From NCBI RefSeq assembly GCF_001750145.1, contig NZ_CP015732.1, forward strand, positions 1,364,001 to 1,428,000: a stretch of DNA of 64,000 nucleotides, given 5' to 3'. A program made the position numbers and the translations under genes. The stretch is from Arthrobacter sp. U41 (lineage in GTDB: Bacteria > Actinomycetota > Actinomycetes > Actinomycetales > Micrococcaceae). Under the pieces are notes generated by a model. That model did not search any database. It was not told where the DNA came from and was given only the letters and a program-made list of their open reading frames with translations. Each line of letters begins with the position of its first letter. Within the stretch, counting starts at the first letter, position 1. Shown here in pieces: positions 34,299 through 43,791 of the stretch.

Positions 34299-34357
34299 CC
34301 GTGGTCCATCTGGGCTAGCAGCAAGCCCCGGGTTCCGGGCGGCGGCGCGTTGAGCGC

Positions 34358-34473
34358 GCGTTCCTGCCCAGTTGCTCCGCACCGGACACTTATGAGCCCG
34401 GCGGGTCCCTTGGATCCGCCGGGTTTTTTGGCTGCGGCCGGGGTTTGACCGGGCAGTAACTGGGCAGGAACGC
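34358..34473. repeat. 16-bp inverted repeat enclosing a terminator (MITE-like unit)
   Basis: GCGTTCCTGCCCAGTT at 34358-34373 and its exact reverse complement at 34458-34473 bracket 84 bp. Inside, CCCGGCGGGTC...GATCCGCCGGG followed by TTTTTT (34397-34428) is a good intrinsic terminator, plus-strand orientation. No coding frame is inside. The arrangement resembles a small non-autonomous element next to the decayed MFS gene. Confidence 0.6.
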
Positions 34474-34514
34474 AGCCGGTGCGTGTTGCCGGGGGAAGGA
34501 CTACGCTCGGGAAT

Positions 34515-34955
34515 ATGACGCAGACTTGGGATCCTGGCCGGCCCGGAATCCTGGAATTGCCGTCCGGCCGGCTCATCCGCGGCCGCGCTCTGCTCAGGCC
34601 GCTGCCCGCCGGGCAGCGGCCCGAGTTTGGCCTGTACTTGCTGGGAAGACGCCCTGGCCCGGTGGCCTGGGATTCCCGCTGGGTCCGCTGGCGGGACCTG
34701 CATGTGCCAGCCGACGACGCCGACACCCTGGACTCGCTCATCGAGGCCTGGCGACGTGCCGAAAACGAGCGGGTCGAGGTGGCCTGCTGGGGCGGCCGTG
34801 GCCGGACTGGCACCGCACTGGCCTGTATCGCGGTCCTGGACGGTGTCCCGCCTGCCGAGGCCGTAGCGTTCGTGCGAGCCCGCTACCGCCGGGGCGCCGT
34901 TGAGACACCGTGGCAGCGGAAGTACGTCGCCCGGTTTCAGAACCCAGGGGCATGA
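34515..34955 (+). CDS. Protein-tyrosine-phosphatase-like protein
   Basis: 146 residues. The loop VEVACWGGRGRTGTALA contains the Cx5R signature (C-WGGRG-R) followed by TG, the P-loop of tyrosine/dual-specificity phosphatases; the usual His before Cys is Ala. An upstream Asp for acid catalysis may be in WRDLHVPADDAD. It is small, cytosolic and stands alone. Substrate unknown. The start ATG 34515 lacks a strong Shine-Dalgarno. Confidence 0.78.
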   Translation: MTQTWDPGRPGILELPSGRLIRGRALLRPLPAGQRPEFGLYLLGRRPGPVAWDSRWVRWRDLHVPADDADTLDSLIEAWRRAENERVEVACWGGRGRTGTALACIAVLDGVPPAEAVAFVRARYRRGAVETPWQRKYVARFQNPGA

Positions 34956-35098
34956 CGCGCCGTGCCTCGTTGCGCCATCCCAACTCGATGCCCTGACATT
35001 AGGTCACATAATTGGGTCTTTTTGTTTGCTTCCGGGCGGCCTACCGTGGACTTGCCGAGCCGCCCGGCCCGGGTGGCCGAACCACGGAGGAATTTCCA

Positions 35099-35383
35099 AT
35101 GACGACGCACGTGGCCGACTGCACGGTGAGCAACTGCTCCTTCAATGACCATTCCAACTGCAACGCCGCAGCCATTACCGTCGGTGGCGCTGAGGATCAT
35201 GCCTCCTGCGCCACCTTCATCGATATCGGAGTGCATGGAGGGCTCCCCAAGGTCCTGGCCGACGTCGGCGCCTGCCAGCGTTCCGAATGCGCCCATAACG
35301 ACCATCTGATGTGTAAGGCGCCCGAGGTACATGTGGGACCAGGCGTCGACAACGCCGATTGCCTCACCTACGCACACCGATAA
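35099..35383 (+). CDS. DUF1540-type Cys-rich protein (two repeats)
   Basis: 94 residues with two similar Cys-rich halves: VADCTVSNCSFNDHSNCNA near residue 6 and GACQRSECAHNDHLMCKA near 58. This C-x5-C-x5/7-C pattern is the DUF1540 repeat. Eight Cys and several His suggest metal binding. GGAGG precedes the ATG by 8 bp. It lies just upstream of the siderophore operon but has its own spacing and no iron box. The role is unknown. Confidence 0.8.
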   Translation: MTTHVADCTVSNCSFNDHSNCNAAAITVGGAEDHASCATFIDIGVHGGLPKVLADVGACQRSECAHNDHLMCKAPEVHVGPGVDNADCLTYAHR

Positions 35384-35518
35384 GCCGCACGCACCTTCCC
35401 TCAGGCAAAGGATCAAAGACTTTCTCGGGAATTAAGTCACACTAGTTTGACGTTAAGGCTCGCCTAAGTAAGGGTTGGCTTAGTCGATGCTGTCTAACGT
35501 CAAACAAAGGATTCCTCT
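35384..35518 (+). promoter_or_regulatory. Iron-regulated promoter region of desABCD with nested inverted repeat
   Basis: GACGTTAAGGCTCGCCTAA at 35449-35467 matches 13 of 19 positions of the actinobacterial iron box (TTAGGTTAGGCT(A/C)ACCTAA), perfect over AGGCTC-CCTAA except one base. A weaker second box, TAAGGGTTGGCTTAG, begins at 35469. Both lie inside a perfect 11-bp inverted repeat GTTTGACGTTA (35445-35455) and TAACGTCAAAC (35495-35505). This predicts repression by an IdeR/DmdR/DtxR protein when iron is plentiful. Confidence 0.75.
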
Positions 35519-37093
35519 GTGGCGCCCACAACCCCCACATCTGTTCAGCCCGTGCCTCCCGGCACCCAGGCCGGTTCCGGTTCCCCGCCCGAGCTCGTGC
35601 AGGATGCCACCGCCCATCTCTTCAACGCCCGCAATGCAGCCGGCTACACGGCCCAGATGCTCAGGGGCGTGACGGCGGTCGCGGCCAGAGTCTCCCGATG
35701 CACCCGCCCGTTCACCGGGGCCACCCCCGCGGAACTGAAGAGCCGGGTCGACGGTGTGGACCTTGGCCTCCCGCTGGGGGATACCGCCTCAGCCCTCGAG
35801 GAACTGGAGGACGTCTACCTCCGGGACGCCGTCTATTTCCACGACGCCAAGTACGCGGCGCATCTGAACTGTCCCGTGGTAATCCCGGCCCTCGTTGCCG
35901 AAGCTGTCCTGTCCGCCGTGAATTCCTCGATGGACACCTGGGACCAGAGTGCGGGCGCCACAATGATTGAGCGCAAGCTCATTTCATGGGCCGCTGGGGA
36001 GCTTGGGCTCGGCGGCTCCGCAGACGGTGTCTTCACCTCGGGCGGAAGCCAATCCAATTTCCAGGCACTGCTGCTGGCCCGGAACCAGGCCGTGGAATGG
36101 CTGAGGCTGGACCCGGAACATGCCGGGTTCCGGCTGCCGGCGCTCCTCGAGAAGCTGCGGATCTACACCTCAGCGGACAGCCACTTCAGCATTGGCAAGT
36201 CCGCGGCGATGCTGGGGCTGGGGTACGACGCCGTTGTATCCGTCCCCTGCGGAAGGGACCACCGGATGGAACCGGCGGCGCTGGCCGGGGAACTGGCTCG
36301 GGCCCGGAACGCAGGACTCGTCCCCCTGGCGGTGGTGGCCACTGCCGGCACCACCGACTTCGGGGCGATTGATCCCCTTAACGAACTGGCCGCAGCGGCC
36401 CGCGAGAACGGTGCCTGGTTCCACGTCGACGCAGCGTACGGTGGCGGGCTGATGGTGTCCGGGCGGCACCGGCATCTGCTCGACGGCATCCACCGGGCAG
36501 ATTCGGTCACGGTTGACTTCCACAAGACCTTCTTCCAGCCGGTCAGCTCGAGCGCCCTGCTGGTCCGGGACGCGGCCATGCTCCGGCACGTGACCCACCA
36601 CGCCGACTACCTGAACCCGGCCGGAGCCCTCGACCGCCCCAACCAGGTGGACAAGAGCATCCAGACCACCCGCCGATTTGACGCGCTGAAGCTCTGGCTG
36701 ACGCTGCGGATCATGGGCGCCGACGCGCTCGGGGCGCTCTTTGACGAAGCCATTGGCCTGGCGTCGTGCGTGGGTGAGGTCCTGGACTCCGATCCTGATT
36801 TTGAGCTCGCCGCCCCGCCACAACTCAGCACGCTGGTGTTCCGTTACCGGCCGCTTCAGCCTGACGGCCGCCGGCTGCACCAGGACGCCGCCGACAGGCT
36901 CAACCAGGACATCCGTTCCGCCGTCTTCGCCTCCGGCGAGGCCGTGGTGGCCGGCACCACGGTGGCGGGCAGGCATTACCTGAAGTTCACCCTGCTGAAC
37001 GCCGAGGCCGGCGTGGCGGATATCCGAAGCATCATCGAGCTGCTCCGGACTACCGGGGCATCGCTGCTGGAAGCTGCGGAGGTGTCCGCATGA
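35519..37093 (+). CDS. desA: DesA: PLP-dependent lysine decarboxylase (desferrioxamine pathway)
   Basis: 524 residues from GTG 35519. Fold type I group II decarboxylase; the PLP lysine is in [18 protein letters not shown] and the cofactor pocket in [20 protein letters not shown] and [10 protein letters not shown]. It makes cadaverine from lysine, the first step of desferrioxamine. L-2,4-diaminobutyrate decarboxylase-like annotation would also be possible from sequence alone; operon context settles it. It overlaps desB by ATGA. Iron boxes precede it. Confidence 0.92.
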   Translation: MAPTTPTSVQPVPPGTQAGSGSPPELVQDATAHLFNARNAAGYTAQMLRGVTAVAARVSRCTRPFTGATPAELKSRVDGVDLGLPLGDTASALEELEDVYLRDAVYFHDAKYAAHLNCPVVIPALVAEAVLSAVNSSMDTWDQSAGATMIERKLISWAAGELGLGGSADGVFTSGGSQSNFQALLLARNQAVEWLRLDPEHAGFRLPALLEKLRIYTSADSHFSIGKSAAMLGLGYDAVVSVPCGRDHRMEPAALAGELARARNAGLVPLAVVATAGTTDFGAIDPLNELAAAARENGAWFHVDAAYGGGLMVSGRHRHLLDGIHRADSVTVDFHKTFFQPVSSSALLVRDAAMLRHVTHHADYLNPAGALDRPNQVDKSIQTTRRFDALKLWLTLRIMGADALGALFDEAIGLASCVGEVLDSDPDFELAAPPQLSTLVFRYRPLQPDGRRLHQDAADRLNQDIRSAVFASGEAVVAGTTVAGRHYLKFTLLNAEAGVADIRSIIELLRTTGASLLEAAEVSA

Positions 37094-38460
37094 CCGCCGG
37101 CGCCTGCAACGCAACGCAGCGCGTGCACGAATTCGCCGCGATCGGCGTCGGGCCCTTCAACCTGGGCCTCGCGGCACTGAGCGAACCAGTCCACGGGCTG
37201 GACGGGGTCTTCCTGGAGCGCCAGGAATCCTTCGATTGGCACCCGGGCATGATGCTGGAACCTGCCCATCTGCAGGTCCCCTTTCTGGCCGACCTGGTGA
37301 CTCTGGCGGACCCGACGTCGCCATACTCGTTCCTGAACTTCCTGAAGCAGACCGGCCGGCTGTACCGTTTTTACATCCGGGAGAACTTCCAACCGCTGCG
37401 CGCGGAGTACAACCAGTACTGCCGGTGGGTGGCCGGCCAGCTGGATTCGGTCCGGTTCGGCACGGACGTCCGGGAGATCAGCTACGACGACGGCGTGTAC
37501 CGGCTCGCGGTCGAAGCCCCGGACGGTCCCGAGGTGCTGCACGCGCGGCGGCTGGTGCTCGGCACCGGCACCTCGCCCTATGTTCCCGCGGGCTGCGGCG
37601 GCATCGTGGACGCCGGCGGACTGGTTCTTCACAACGCCGAGTACCTGCTGCGCAAAAGCGAACTCCAAACGCGGGGGAGCATCACGATTGTGGGCAGCGG
37701 CCAAAGCGCGGCCGAAATCTACCATGAGCTGCTGCAGGAGATCGACGTCCACGGCTACCGGCTGAATTGGGTCACCCGCTCCGGCCGGTTTTTCCCGCTG
37801 GAATACACCAAACTGACGCTGGAGATGACGTCGCCGGAATATGTGGACTACTTCCACGCGCTCCCGCAGGAACAGCGCGACGGCCTGATTAGGAGCCAGA
37901 AGAACCTCTACAAAGGCATCAACGCGGAGCTGATTGACGCCATCTACGACCTCCTCTACACCAAGAGCCTGTCAGGCATGGTGGACACCCAGCTGCTGAC
38001 CCACTCGGTGCTAACCGGCGCGGCCTGGGATCCGGCGTCGGAGTCGCACACCCTGCAACTGCGGCACGAGGAAACGCGCGCCGACTACGCCCTGGAAACC
38101 GAAGCCGTGGTGCTCGCCACCGGCTACGGCTACCGCGAACCGGAGTTCCTTGCCGGCGTGCAGGACCGGATCGCACGCGACAGCAGCGGCAGGTTCGCCG
38201 TGGACCGCGACTACAGCACCGGCGTTGAACCCGGCGAAATATTCGTCCAGAACGCCGAACTTCACACCCACGGGTTCGTCACCCCGGACCTGGGCATGGC
38301 CGCGTACCGCAACTCCTGCATCCTGCGCGAAATCACCGGCCGGGAGGTCTATCCGGTGGAGCGGAGCATCGCGTTCCAGCAGTTCGGCCCGCCGCCGGGG
38401 ACTGCGCGGCAGGACGTCGGACGCGGCGATGTCCGAGTAGCGACGGGGGTGCCGGCATGA
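37090..38460 (+). CDS. desB: DesB: cadaverine N-hydroxylase (lysine/ornithine N-monooxygenase family)
   Basis: 456 residues. FAD loop [14 protein letters not shown] near residue 16, NADPH loop [15 protein letters not shown] near 200, and the C-terminal [12 protein letters not shown]. It adds the N-OH group to cadaverine that becomes hydroxamate. The length equals siderophore N-monooxygenases. It overlaps desA and desC by ATGA each, so the operon is tightly coupled. Confidence 0.93.
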   Translation: MTAGACNATQRVHEFAAIGVGPFNLGLAALSEPVHGLDGVFLERQESFDWHPGMMLEPAHLQVPFLADLVTLADPTSPYSFLNFLKQTGRLYRFYIRENFQPLRAEYNQYCRWVAGQLDSVRFGTDVREISYDDGVYRLAVEAPDGPEVLHARRLVLGTGTSPYVPAGCGGIVDAGGLVLHNAEYLLRKSELQTRGSITIVGSGQSAAEIYHELLQEIDVHGYRLNWVTRSGRFFPLEYTKLTLEMTSPEYVDYFHALPQEQRDGLIRSQKNLYKGINAELIDAIYDLLYTKSLSGMVDTQLLTHSVLTGAAWDPASESHTLQLRHEETRADYALETEAVVLATGYGYREPEFLAGVQDRIARDSSGRFAVDRDYSTGVEPGEIFVQNAELHTHGFVTPDLGMAAYRNSCILREITGREVYPVERSIAFQQFGPPPGTARQDVGRGDVRVATGVPA

Positions 38461-39017
38461 GCTTCACCTTCCGCGGCCTGGACCCCGTGGCTGACGCGCC
38501 GATCCTCCACGCATGGGTCACCCGGCCCTATGCCAGTTTCTGGGGCATGCTGGGCAGCACCGTCGAGGACGTTGTGGAGGAGTACTCCAAGATCCAGTCC
38601 AGCGGCCACCACAACGCGCTCCTCGGGCTCGACGACGGCATCCCCGCCTTCCTGATGGAGGCGTATCTTCCGGAATCGTCACCGCTGGCCGGCGTGTACG
38701 CCGTCCGGCCAGGCGACCTCGGGATGCACCTGCTGGTCGGCCCGTCGGCCGGCCCGGCCCGGCCCGGCTACACCACGAACGTAATGGACGCCGTACTGGA
38801 GAAGCTGTTCTCCGACCCGGGCGTGGAACGCGTCGTGGTGGAACCCGACGCCCGCAACACGAAAATCCACGTCCTCAACGCCCGGCTGGGTTTCCTGCCC
38901 GCCGGGGAGGTGGCCCTGCCCGATAAGCGGGCCCTCCTCAGTTTCTGCACGCGGGCAGCCTTCGGTGCCGCCCGCCTTGATCTTCATCCGTCCCCGATCC
39001 GCCAGGGAGCATCTTGA
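38457..39017 (+). CDS. desC: DesC: GNAT-type N-acyltransferase
   Basis: 186 residues, GNAT fold of the IucB/RhbD siderophore type ([60 protein letters not shown]). It acylates N-hydroxycadaverine with succinyl- or acetyl-CoA to give the hydroxamate. Its stop overlaps the desD start (TGATG). Confidence 0.9.
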   Translation: MSFTFRGLDPVADAPILHAWVTRPYASFWGMLGSTVEDVVEEYSKIQSSGHHNALLGLDDGIPAFLMEAYLPESSPLAGVYAVRPGDLGMHLLVGPSAGPARPGYTTNVMDAVLEKLFSDPGVERVVVEPDARNTKIHVLNARLGFLPAGEVALPDKRALLSFCTRAAFGAARLDLHPSPIRQGAS

Positions 39018-40972
39018 TGACAATCGCTGAACTTGAATCCGTGCTCACCGCCGGCAACGCCACCGCCCACCTGACCCGGGAACGCTGGGCCGCCGCCAAC
39101 CGTCACGTGGTCCGCAAGGCGCTCGCTGAGTTCTCGCACGAACGGATCCTCACGCCTGAACTACTCCCGCCAGAACTCATGCCCGAACGGCCCGCGGGAC
39201 TCCCGGCGCCGGGCCCGGCCGTTTCTGCGGGTCCCCGGGAGCCCGCCCAGTACCGCGTCACCAGCGACGACGGTTCCGTGGAGTACCGTTTTTCGGCCCG
39301 AAGACTCGATCTCGACCACTGGTCCATCGCGGACATGTCCATCCGCCGCCTCGAAGCGGGGGCATATCCCGACATGCCCTCGCCGGGTGCCGAAGAAGGG
39401 GCATGTCCCGCGGGGGAAAGAACGGAACTGGATGCCCTTCGCTTCATCACCGAGTTCCGGGACACCCTGGGAATCCGCGAGGAAATGCTCCCCGTCTACC
39501 TTGAGGAAATCAGCAGCACACTCTCCAGCCACGCGTACAAGCAATGGCGGGGCCAGCCCTTGGCCGCGGAACTGGCGGCAGGCGTGACGGGCGGGGCAGA
39601 CGCCGCCGTTGATTTCCAAACCATTGAACGGAGCATGACCGAAGGCCACCCCTGCTTCGTGGCCAACAACGGCCGGCTGGGCTTCGGGATCGCTGACTAC
39701 CGTGCCTTCGCCCCGGAGGCGGGAGACCCCGTGCAGCTGGAGTGGATCGCGGTGCACCGGGTCAAGGCCGTGTTCACGTCCGCCGAGGGCCTCGGGTACC
39801 GGAACCATCTCGACGCCGAACTGGGGACGTCCGCCATCGGATACTTCGACGCCGAGCTCGGGGCCCTGGGCCTGGATCCGGCTGGGTACTTCCTGATGCC
39901 GGTCCACCCGTGGCAATGGGACAACAAGCTGAGTGTGACGTTTGCCGCCGAAATAGCGCAGCAGCACATCGTGCATCTCGGGTTCGGGGCGGACGGCTAT
40001 CAGGCCCAGCAGTCCATCAGGACGTTCTTCAACACGGTCTCGCCGGAGAAGTGCTACGTCAAGACGGCCATGTCGGTGCTGAACATGGGCTTCATGCGGG
40101 GACTGTCGCCGCAGTACATGAAGGACACCCCCGCCATCAACGACTGGCTTCACGGGCTGATCCTCAGCGACGCCGCCCTGCAGAAGTGCGGACTGAAACT
40201 CATCCGCGAGGTCGCCGCCATTGGTTACCACAACGGCTACTACGAGGCCGCCGCGGCGACGGAGTCACCGTACCGGAAGATGCTGTCCGCGCTCTGGCGG
40301 GAAAGTCCGTTGCCGCTGCTGGCCGACGGGCAGCAACTGGCCACCATGGCATCCCTGCTGCACGTTGACGCCGCGGGAAAACCGATGGTGTCCGCGCTGA
40401 TCGAACGTTCCGGACTGGAGCCTGCGGAGTGGCTGCGCCGGTATTTCGAGGTGTATCTCGTCCCGCTCGTGCACTGCCTCTATTCCTACGAGCTGGCCTT
40501 TATGCCGCACGGCGAGAACGTCATCCTGATCCTGGAGAACGGTGTCCCGGTCAGTGCCGTGATGAAGGACATCGCAGAGGAGATCGCCGTCATGGGTGAC
40601 CGCCTGGAGCTGCCCGAGGACGTGGCCCGGATCAAGGTCGGGATCCCCGACGAGGAGAAAGTCCTGGCCATCTTCACTGATGTCTTTGACTGCATTTTCC
40701 GGTTCCTCAGCGCACTGCTGGATCAGGACGGCACGCTCAGCGGCGAGGAATTCTGGAGGACCGCCGCCGCGGTCCTCCGGAACTATCAGGGCGAGCACCC
40801 CGAGCTCGCGGACCAGTTTGCCCGGCATGAGCTGTTCGCCAAGGACTTCCCGCTGTCGTGCCTCAACCGCCTGCAGCTGCGCAATAACCAGCACATGCTG
40901 GACCTGTCCGACCCCTCCGGCGGACTTCAGATGGCCGGCCGGCTGCAGAACCCCTTGGCGCGGTTCGCCTGA
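39017..40972 (+). CDS. desD: DesD: NIS synthetase (IucA/IucC family), desferrioxamine assembly
   Basis: 651 residues from ATG 39017 (GGGAG upstream; TTG 39014 would add one residue). The ATP-dependent amide synthetase condenses and cyclises the N-hydroxy-N-succinylcadaverine units. Family motifs: EGHPCFVANNGRLGFGIADY near 210, MPVHPWQWDNKL near 295, SIRTFFNTVSPEKCYVKTAM near 335 and VNLVPLVHCLYSYE-like VYLVPLVHCLYSYELAF near 480. Residues about 115-138 contain an insert-like stretch encoded by an inverted repeat (see 39371). A strong bidirectional terminator follows the gene. Confidence 0.93.
   Translation: MTIAELESVLTAGNATAHLTRERWAAANRHVVRKALAEFSHERILTPELLPPELMPERPAGLPAPGPAVSAGPREPAQYRVTSDDGSVEYRFSARRLDLDHWSIADMSIRRLEAGAYPDMPSPGAEEGACPAGERTELDALRFITEFRDTLGIREEMLPVYLEEISSTLSSHAYKQWRGQPLAAELAAGVTGGADAAVDFQTIERSMTEGHPCFVANNGRLGFGIADYRAFAPEAGDPVQLEWIAVHRVKAVFTSAEGLGYRNHLDAELGTSAIGYFDAELGALGLDPAGYFLMPVHPWQWDNKLSVTFAAEIAQQHIVHLGFGADGYQAQQSIRTFFNTVSPEKCYVKTAMSVLNMGFMRGLSPQYMKDTPAINDWLHGLILSDAALQKCGLKLIREVAAIGYHNGYYEAAAATESPYRKMLSALWRESPLPLLADGQQLATMASLLHVDAAGKPMVSALIERSGLEPAEWLRRYFEVYLVPLVHCLYSYELAFMPHGENVILILENGVPVSAVMKDIAEEIAVMGDRLELPEDVARIKVGIPDEEKVLAIFTDVFDCIFRFLSALLDQDGTLSGEEFWRTAAAVLRNYQGEHPELADQFARHELFAKDFPLSCLNRLQLRNNQHMLDLSDPSGGLQMAGRLQNPLARFA
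39371..39406. repeat. Palindromic insert inside desD
   Basis: GACATGCCC at 39371-39379 and GGGCATGTC at 39398-39406 are exact reverse complements; a related GGGCATATCCCG lies just before. The 36-bp unit stays in frame and encodes the odd stretch DMPSPGAEEGACPAG, which looks unlike the conserved NIS fold. Confidence 0.5.
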
Positions 40973-40998
40973 TCCGCACGGACAGCCTGTCTTTCGCG

Positions 40999-41050
40999 GC
41001 GCAAAAAACCTGCCGCTACCGGAATTCCGGTCGCGGCAGGTTTTGTGCGC
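40999..41050. terminator. Bidirectional intrinsic terminator after desD
   Basis: AAAACCTGCCGC at 41005-41016 pairs perfectly with GCGGCAGGTTTT at 41033-41044, with further GGCGC/GCGCC pairing outside. T-tracts on both strands suit the convergent arrangement of desD and the gene at 41193. Confidence 0.85.
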
Positions 41051-41192
41051 CGCGGAAACGCCTGGGCGGCGCGGGATCGGGAAGGCAGGCCGGGCGAGCT
41101 GCCGGTTAGACGGCGGAACACCCGATTCGACCTGTGTGGGGGCGACGGAACCCTTGGGCGGGACCCACGGCAGCGACGACGGCGTGGAGCGG

Positions 41193-41618
41193 CTACCTGG
41201 TGACCGAACTGGCGTCCGGAGGTCCGGTGGCTCCGCGCCTCGACCGGGCGAAGGCCACAACGGCAGCGGAGATGCCGAGGACACAAATGGCTGTGGCGAC
41301 AAGCTGGGACGCCGGGTACGCGTCCGTGGAAATTCCCAGGGCAATGGACAGCGGGAACCAGATGGTGAGCCATCCGGCAACGGCCGCGACGGTTCGCGGC
41401 AGGGACAGCCCCCCGCGTCCAATCAAAACGGCGAGTCCAATGGCAGCGGTTGTCAGGCCGCCAACGATCATCGCCGCAAGACCCAGCCGTGTCAGCCCGC
41501 CGTCGACGGCTTCTACGGAAAAGACCCTCACTGCCTCAAGAATGCCGGCCAGCAGCGAGAACAGCCCCGCCGCCGTCAACAGCGTGGCCATGATCGTCAT
41601 CCGCGTATCTGGGGTCAT
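41193..41618 (-). CDS. Four-helix membrane protein of unknown function
   Basis: 141 residues from ATG 41618 (a start seven codons farther up at 41636 is possible). Hydrophobic segments: TIMATLLTAAGLFSLLAGIL, LGLAAMIVGGLTTAAIGLAV, VAAVAGWLTIWFPLSIALG, and LVATAICVLGISAAVVAFA. Loops are short. No family is recognised. It stands alone between the des terminator and the RelA-like gene. Confidence 0.65.
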   Translation of the reverse strand: MTPDTRMTIMATLLTAAGLFSLLAGILEAVRVFSVEAVDGGLTRLGLAAMIVGGLTTAAIGLAVLIGRGGLSLPRTVAAVAGWLTIWFPLSIALGISTDAYPASQLVATAICVLGISAAVVAFARSRRGATGPPDASSVTR

Positions 41619-41672
41619 AGTCCCAGAACCTAGCATCCGCGGACTGGCTGCGGGCCGGGGCCCGCGCCGGTC

Positions 41673-42779
41673 CTACCCCTGCGTCAGCCGGTACCGCTCG
41701 ATCTGCTTGAGCCGCCGCTGGAGGCTGTCGCGCCGCGGGTGCGGGACGGCGTCGGCCGGTTCGGCGGTGAGGTCAATGTGTTTGGTGCCGTACTGCCAGA
41801 GCAGCAGGTCATCGAGGAGCCGGTCGGGGCCGGGGGAGTAGCGGTGGTCCAGGGCCTTGCGGACCTCGGTGATCCGGTTGGCGCTTAGCAGCCCGGCCAG
41901 CTGCATGGTCTGGTTGAGGCCGTGGGCGGCCATCAGTTCGGCCGCCCAGCCCCAGTCGTCATCGACCTTCCGGTCCACGTGGGGCAGCAGCGTGCGCCAG
42001 ACGTCGCGGATCCGGTTCGGGGTGAGCTGCGCGGCGCCTTCGCCGTCCATGTCCCAGAAGCTGCGGACCTCCTCGTAGCGTTCATGCAGGTCAGCGAACG
42101 CACTTTCCACCGTTTCCAGCATGGCTGCGGTGGCGGTGAACTGGCGGTCAAAGTGCGGGGTCCAGGCGCGCGGGTCCTCGGCTTTGAAGCGGATGTCGTG
42201 CTCGATTTCGCTCCAGGCGTGCGCGAACACGGTGCGGATCTGGCACTCGAAGAAGTAGCTGCCGTTCGGCGGGACTTCCGGGTTGTAGGCCTGCTGGTAC
42301 TCCTTGACGGCTTCGTTCTGGATCGTCCGCAGGATCAGGTGGCGGCTGGAGTAGCCGTAGGTCCCGGACTCGATGGATCCGATGTCCTTCTCGCGGTCAC
42401 CGCGGCAGTCGAAGAGCTGGCGCTGGCGCTTGATCAGGTTGGCCACCACGGCGTTTTCAGTTGGCAGCTTCGTGATCACCCGGATGCCCACCATGTCGTT
42501 CAAAGTCCGGAACGGATCCGGAAACTTCAGTACCGGCGGACCCCCCGGCTCCAGCGGCTCCTCCGTGCGGGAGATCTTCTCGCGGAAGGATTCGACCGTT
42601 TTGGTGCGGCCCGTGACGAACAGCGGCGTCACCTCGGTGCCTTTGAGCATGGTCCGCAGCGTCAGCAGGACCTCGCGGGTGACCAGCTTTAGGGCAGGAC
42701 GCACCCGCTCGTAGAGTTCCACGTTTTCCTGCACGGATTCGCGCAGTTTTGGATCCAGCCGATCCCAATTGCTCGCCAT
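41673..42779 (-). CDS. RelA/SpoT-domain (p)ppGpp synthetase-like protein
   Basis: 368 residues. A synthetase domain at about 45-235 carries FPDPFRTLNDMVGIRVITKL, ESGTYGYSSRHLILR, and ECQIRTVFAHAWSEIEHDIR, the catalytic ATP/GTP motifs of RelA-type nucleotidyltransferases. No HD hydrolase or TGS/ACT domain is present, so it resembles small alarmone synthetases but has a long C-terminal tail (about 240-368). It makes an alarmone such as (p)ppGpp (family knowledge). It diverges from the hydrolase at 42855. Confidence 0.88.
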   Translation of the reverse strand: MASNWDRLDPKLRESVQENVELYERVRPALKLVTREVLLTLRTMLKGTEVTPLFVTGRTKTVESFREKISRTEEPLEPGGPPVLKFPDPFRTLNDMVGIRVITKLPTENAVVANLIKRQRQLFDCRGDREKDIGSIESGTYGYSSRHLILRTIQNEAVKEYQQAYNPEVPPNGSYFFECQIRTVFAHAWSEIEHDIRFKAEDPRAWTPHFDRQFTATAAMLETVESAFADLHERYEEVRSFWDMDGEGAAQLTPNRIRDVWRTLLPHVDRKVDDDWGWAAELMAAHGLNQTMQLAGLLSANRITEVRKALDHRYSPGPDRLLDDLLLWQYGTKHIDLTAEPADAVPHPRRDSLQRRLKQIERYRLTQG

Positions 42780-42854
42780 GCATCCAGCTTACGGCCGGGT
42801 TGCGACGGCGGCGGGGCTGACACCCCAGCGCAGGGCTCAAGGTAGGCTCGGCAC

Positions 42855-43748
42855 ATGGCTGATGTGCGGCGTCGGGCTTTGCTGGCGGCCGCAGCGACGG
42901 TGACTCCGGGGGCAGTCTCCGCCGCCTGTTCACCGGGCCCCAAGGAGGACACTGTGAAGCGGCATAAGTACAGCTACGGCGATGACGCCAGCCAGTGGGG
43001 GGAACTCTTCCTGCCGGAGGCCGCCGCAACCAAGGGTGTCGTTGTGGTGATCCACGGCGGCTACTGGCGCTCGCAGTACGGCGCCGAACTCGGCGAACCC
43101 CTGGCCAAGGACCTCGCGGCGCACGGCATGGCCGCCTGGAACCTGGAATACCGCCGAGCCGGCAACGGCGGCGGCTGGCCCAACACTTTCTCGGATGTGC
43201 TGGCCGGCATCGACAAGCTCGGCGACGTTGCCGGTGAACACGGTCTCGGGCTGGATCGGGTCGTGGCACTGGGACACTCGGCCGGCGGGCACCTTGCGGT
43301 GTGGGCTGCGGGACGAAGCCGCCTCGCCCAGCTTGGCGCCCCGGACGCGGACCGCCAGTTGCTCCGCCGGGACAACGGCGGCGCGGTGCACCTGACCGGC
43401 GTCGTCAGCCAGTCCGGGGTGCTCAACCTCGCTGAAGCCGAACGGCTGAACCTCAGCAACGGCGCGGTCAGCAACCTGCTGGGCGGCTCATCCGTGAAGT
43501 ACCCGAAACGACACAAATACGTGGACCCGATGAGCGCGGTGCCGCTGACGATCCCCGTCTATGCCGTCCACGGCACGGACGATGACACTGTTCCCGTGAG
43601 CCAGTCCGACTCCTACGCCGCGGCGGCAAAGTCCGCCGGCGCCCCGGTCCAGCTCCTGAAGGTCCCGGGCGACCATTTCGCGCTGATCGACCCGAAGGCC
43701 GCCGCCTACCGGAAATGCCGCGAACTCGTGCAAATTCTGCTCGGCTGA
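42855..43748 (+). CDS. Alpha/beta-hydrolase (esterase/arylformamidase-like), exported
   Basis: 297 residues. N-terminus RRRALLAAAATVTPGAVSAACSPG looks like a signal with a possible lipobox (SAAC). Oxyanion motif VVVIHGGYW near residue 62, nucleophile elbow LGHSAGGHLA near 138 (Ser), and YAVHGTDDDTVPV with Asp plus a late His (PGDHFALID). HGGYW is typical of kynurenine-formamidase-like esterases. Substrate unknown. Confidence 0.85.
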   Translation: MADVRRRALLAAAATVTPGAVSAACSPGPKEDTVKRHKYSYGDDASQWGELFLPEAAATKGVVVVIHGGYWRSQYGAELGEPLAKDLAAHGMAAWNLEYRRAGNGGGWPNTFSDVLAGIDKLGDVAGEHGLGLDRVVALGHSAGGHLAVWAAGRSRLAQLGAPDADRQLLRRDNGGAVHLTGVVSQSGVLNLAEAERLNLSNGAVSNLLGGSSVKYPKRHKYVDPMSAVPLTIPVYAVHGTDDDTVPVSQSDSYAAAAKSAGAPVQLLKVPGDHFALIDPKAAAYRKCRELVQILLG

Positions 43749-43791
43749 GCGCCATCCGCGGCGGCCGCCGCCCGGTGGTAGCGTGACCCCT

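Noticed and set aside
35099..35383. DUF1540 gene considered as first gene of the siderophore operon
   Set aside because: The iron boxes lie after it, directly before desA, and it has its own ribosome site and spacing.
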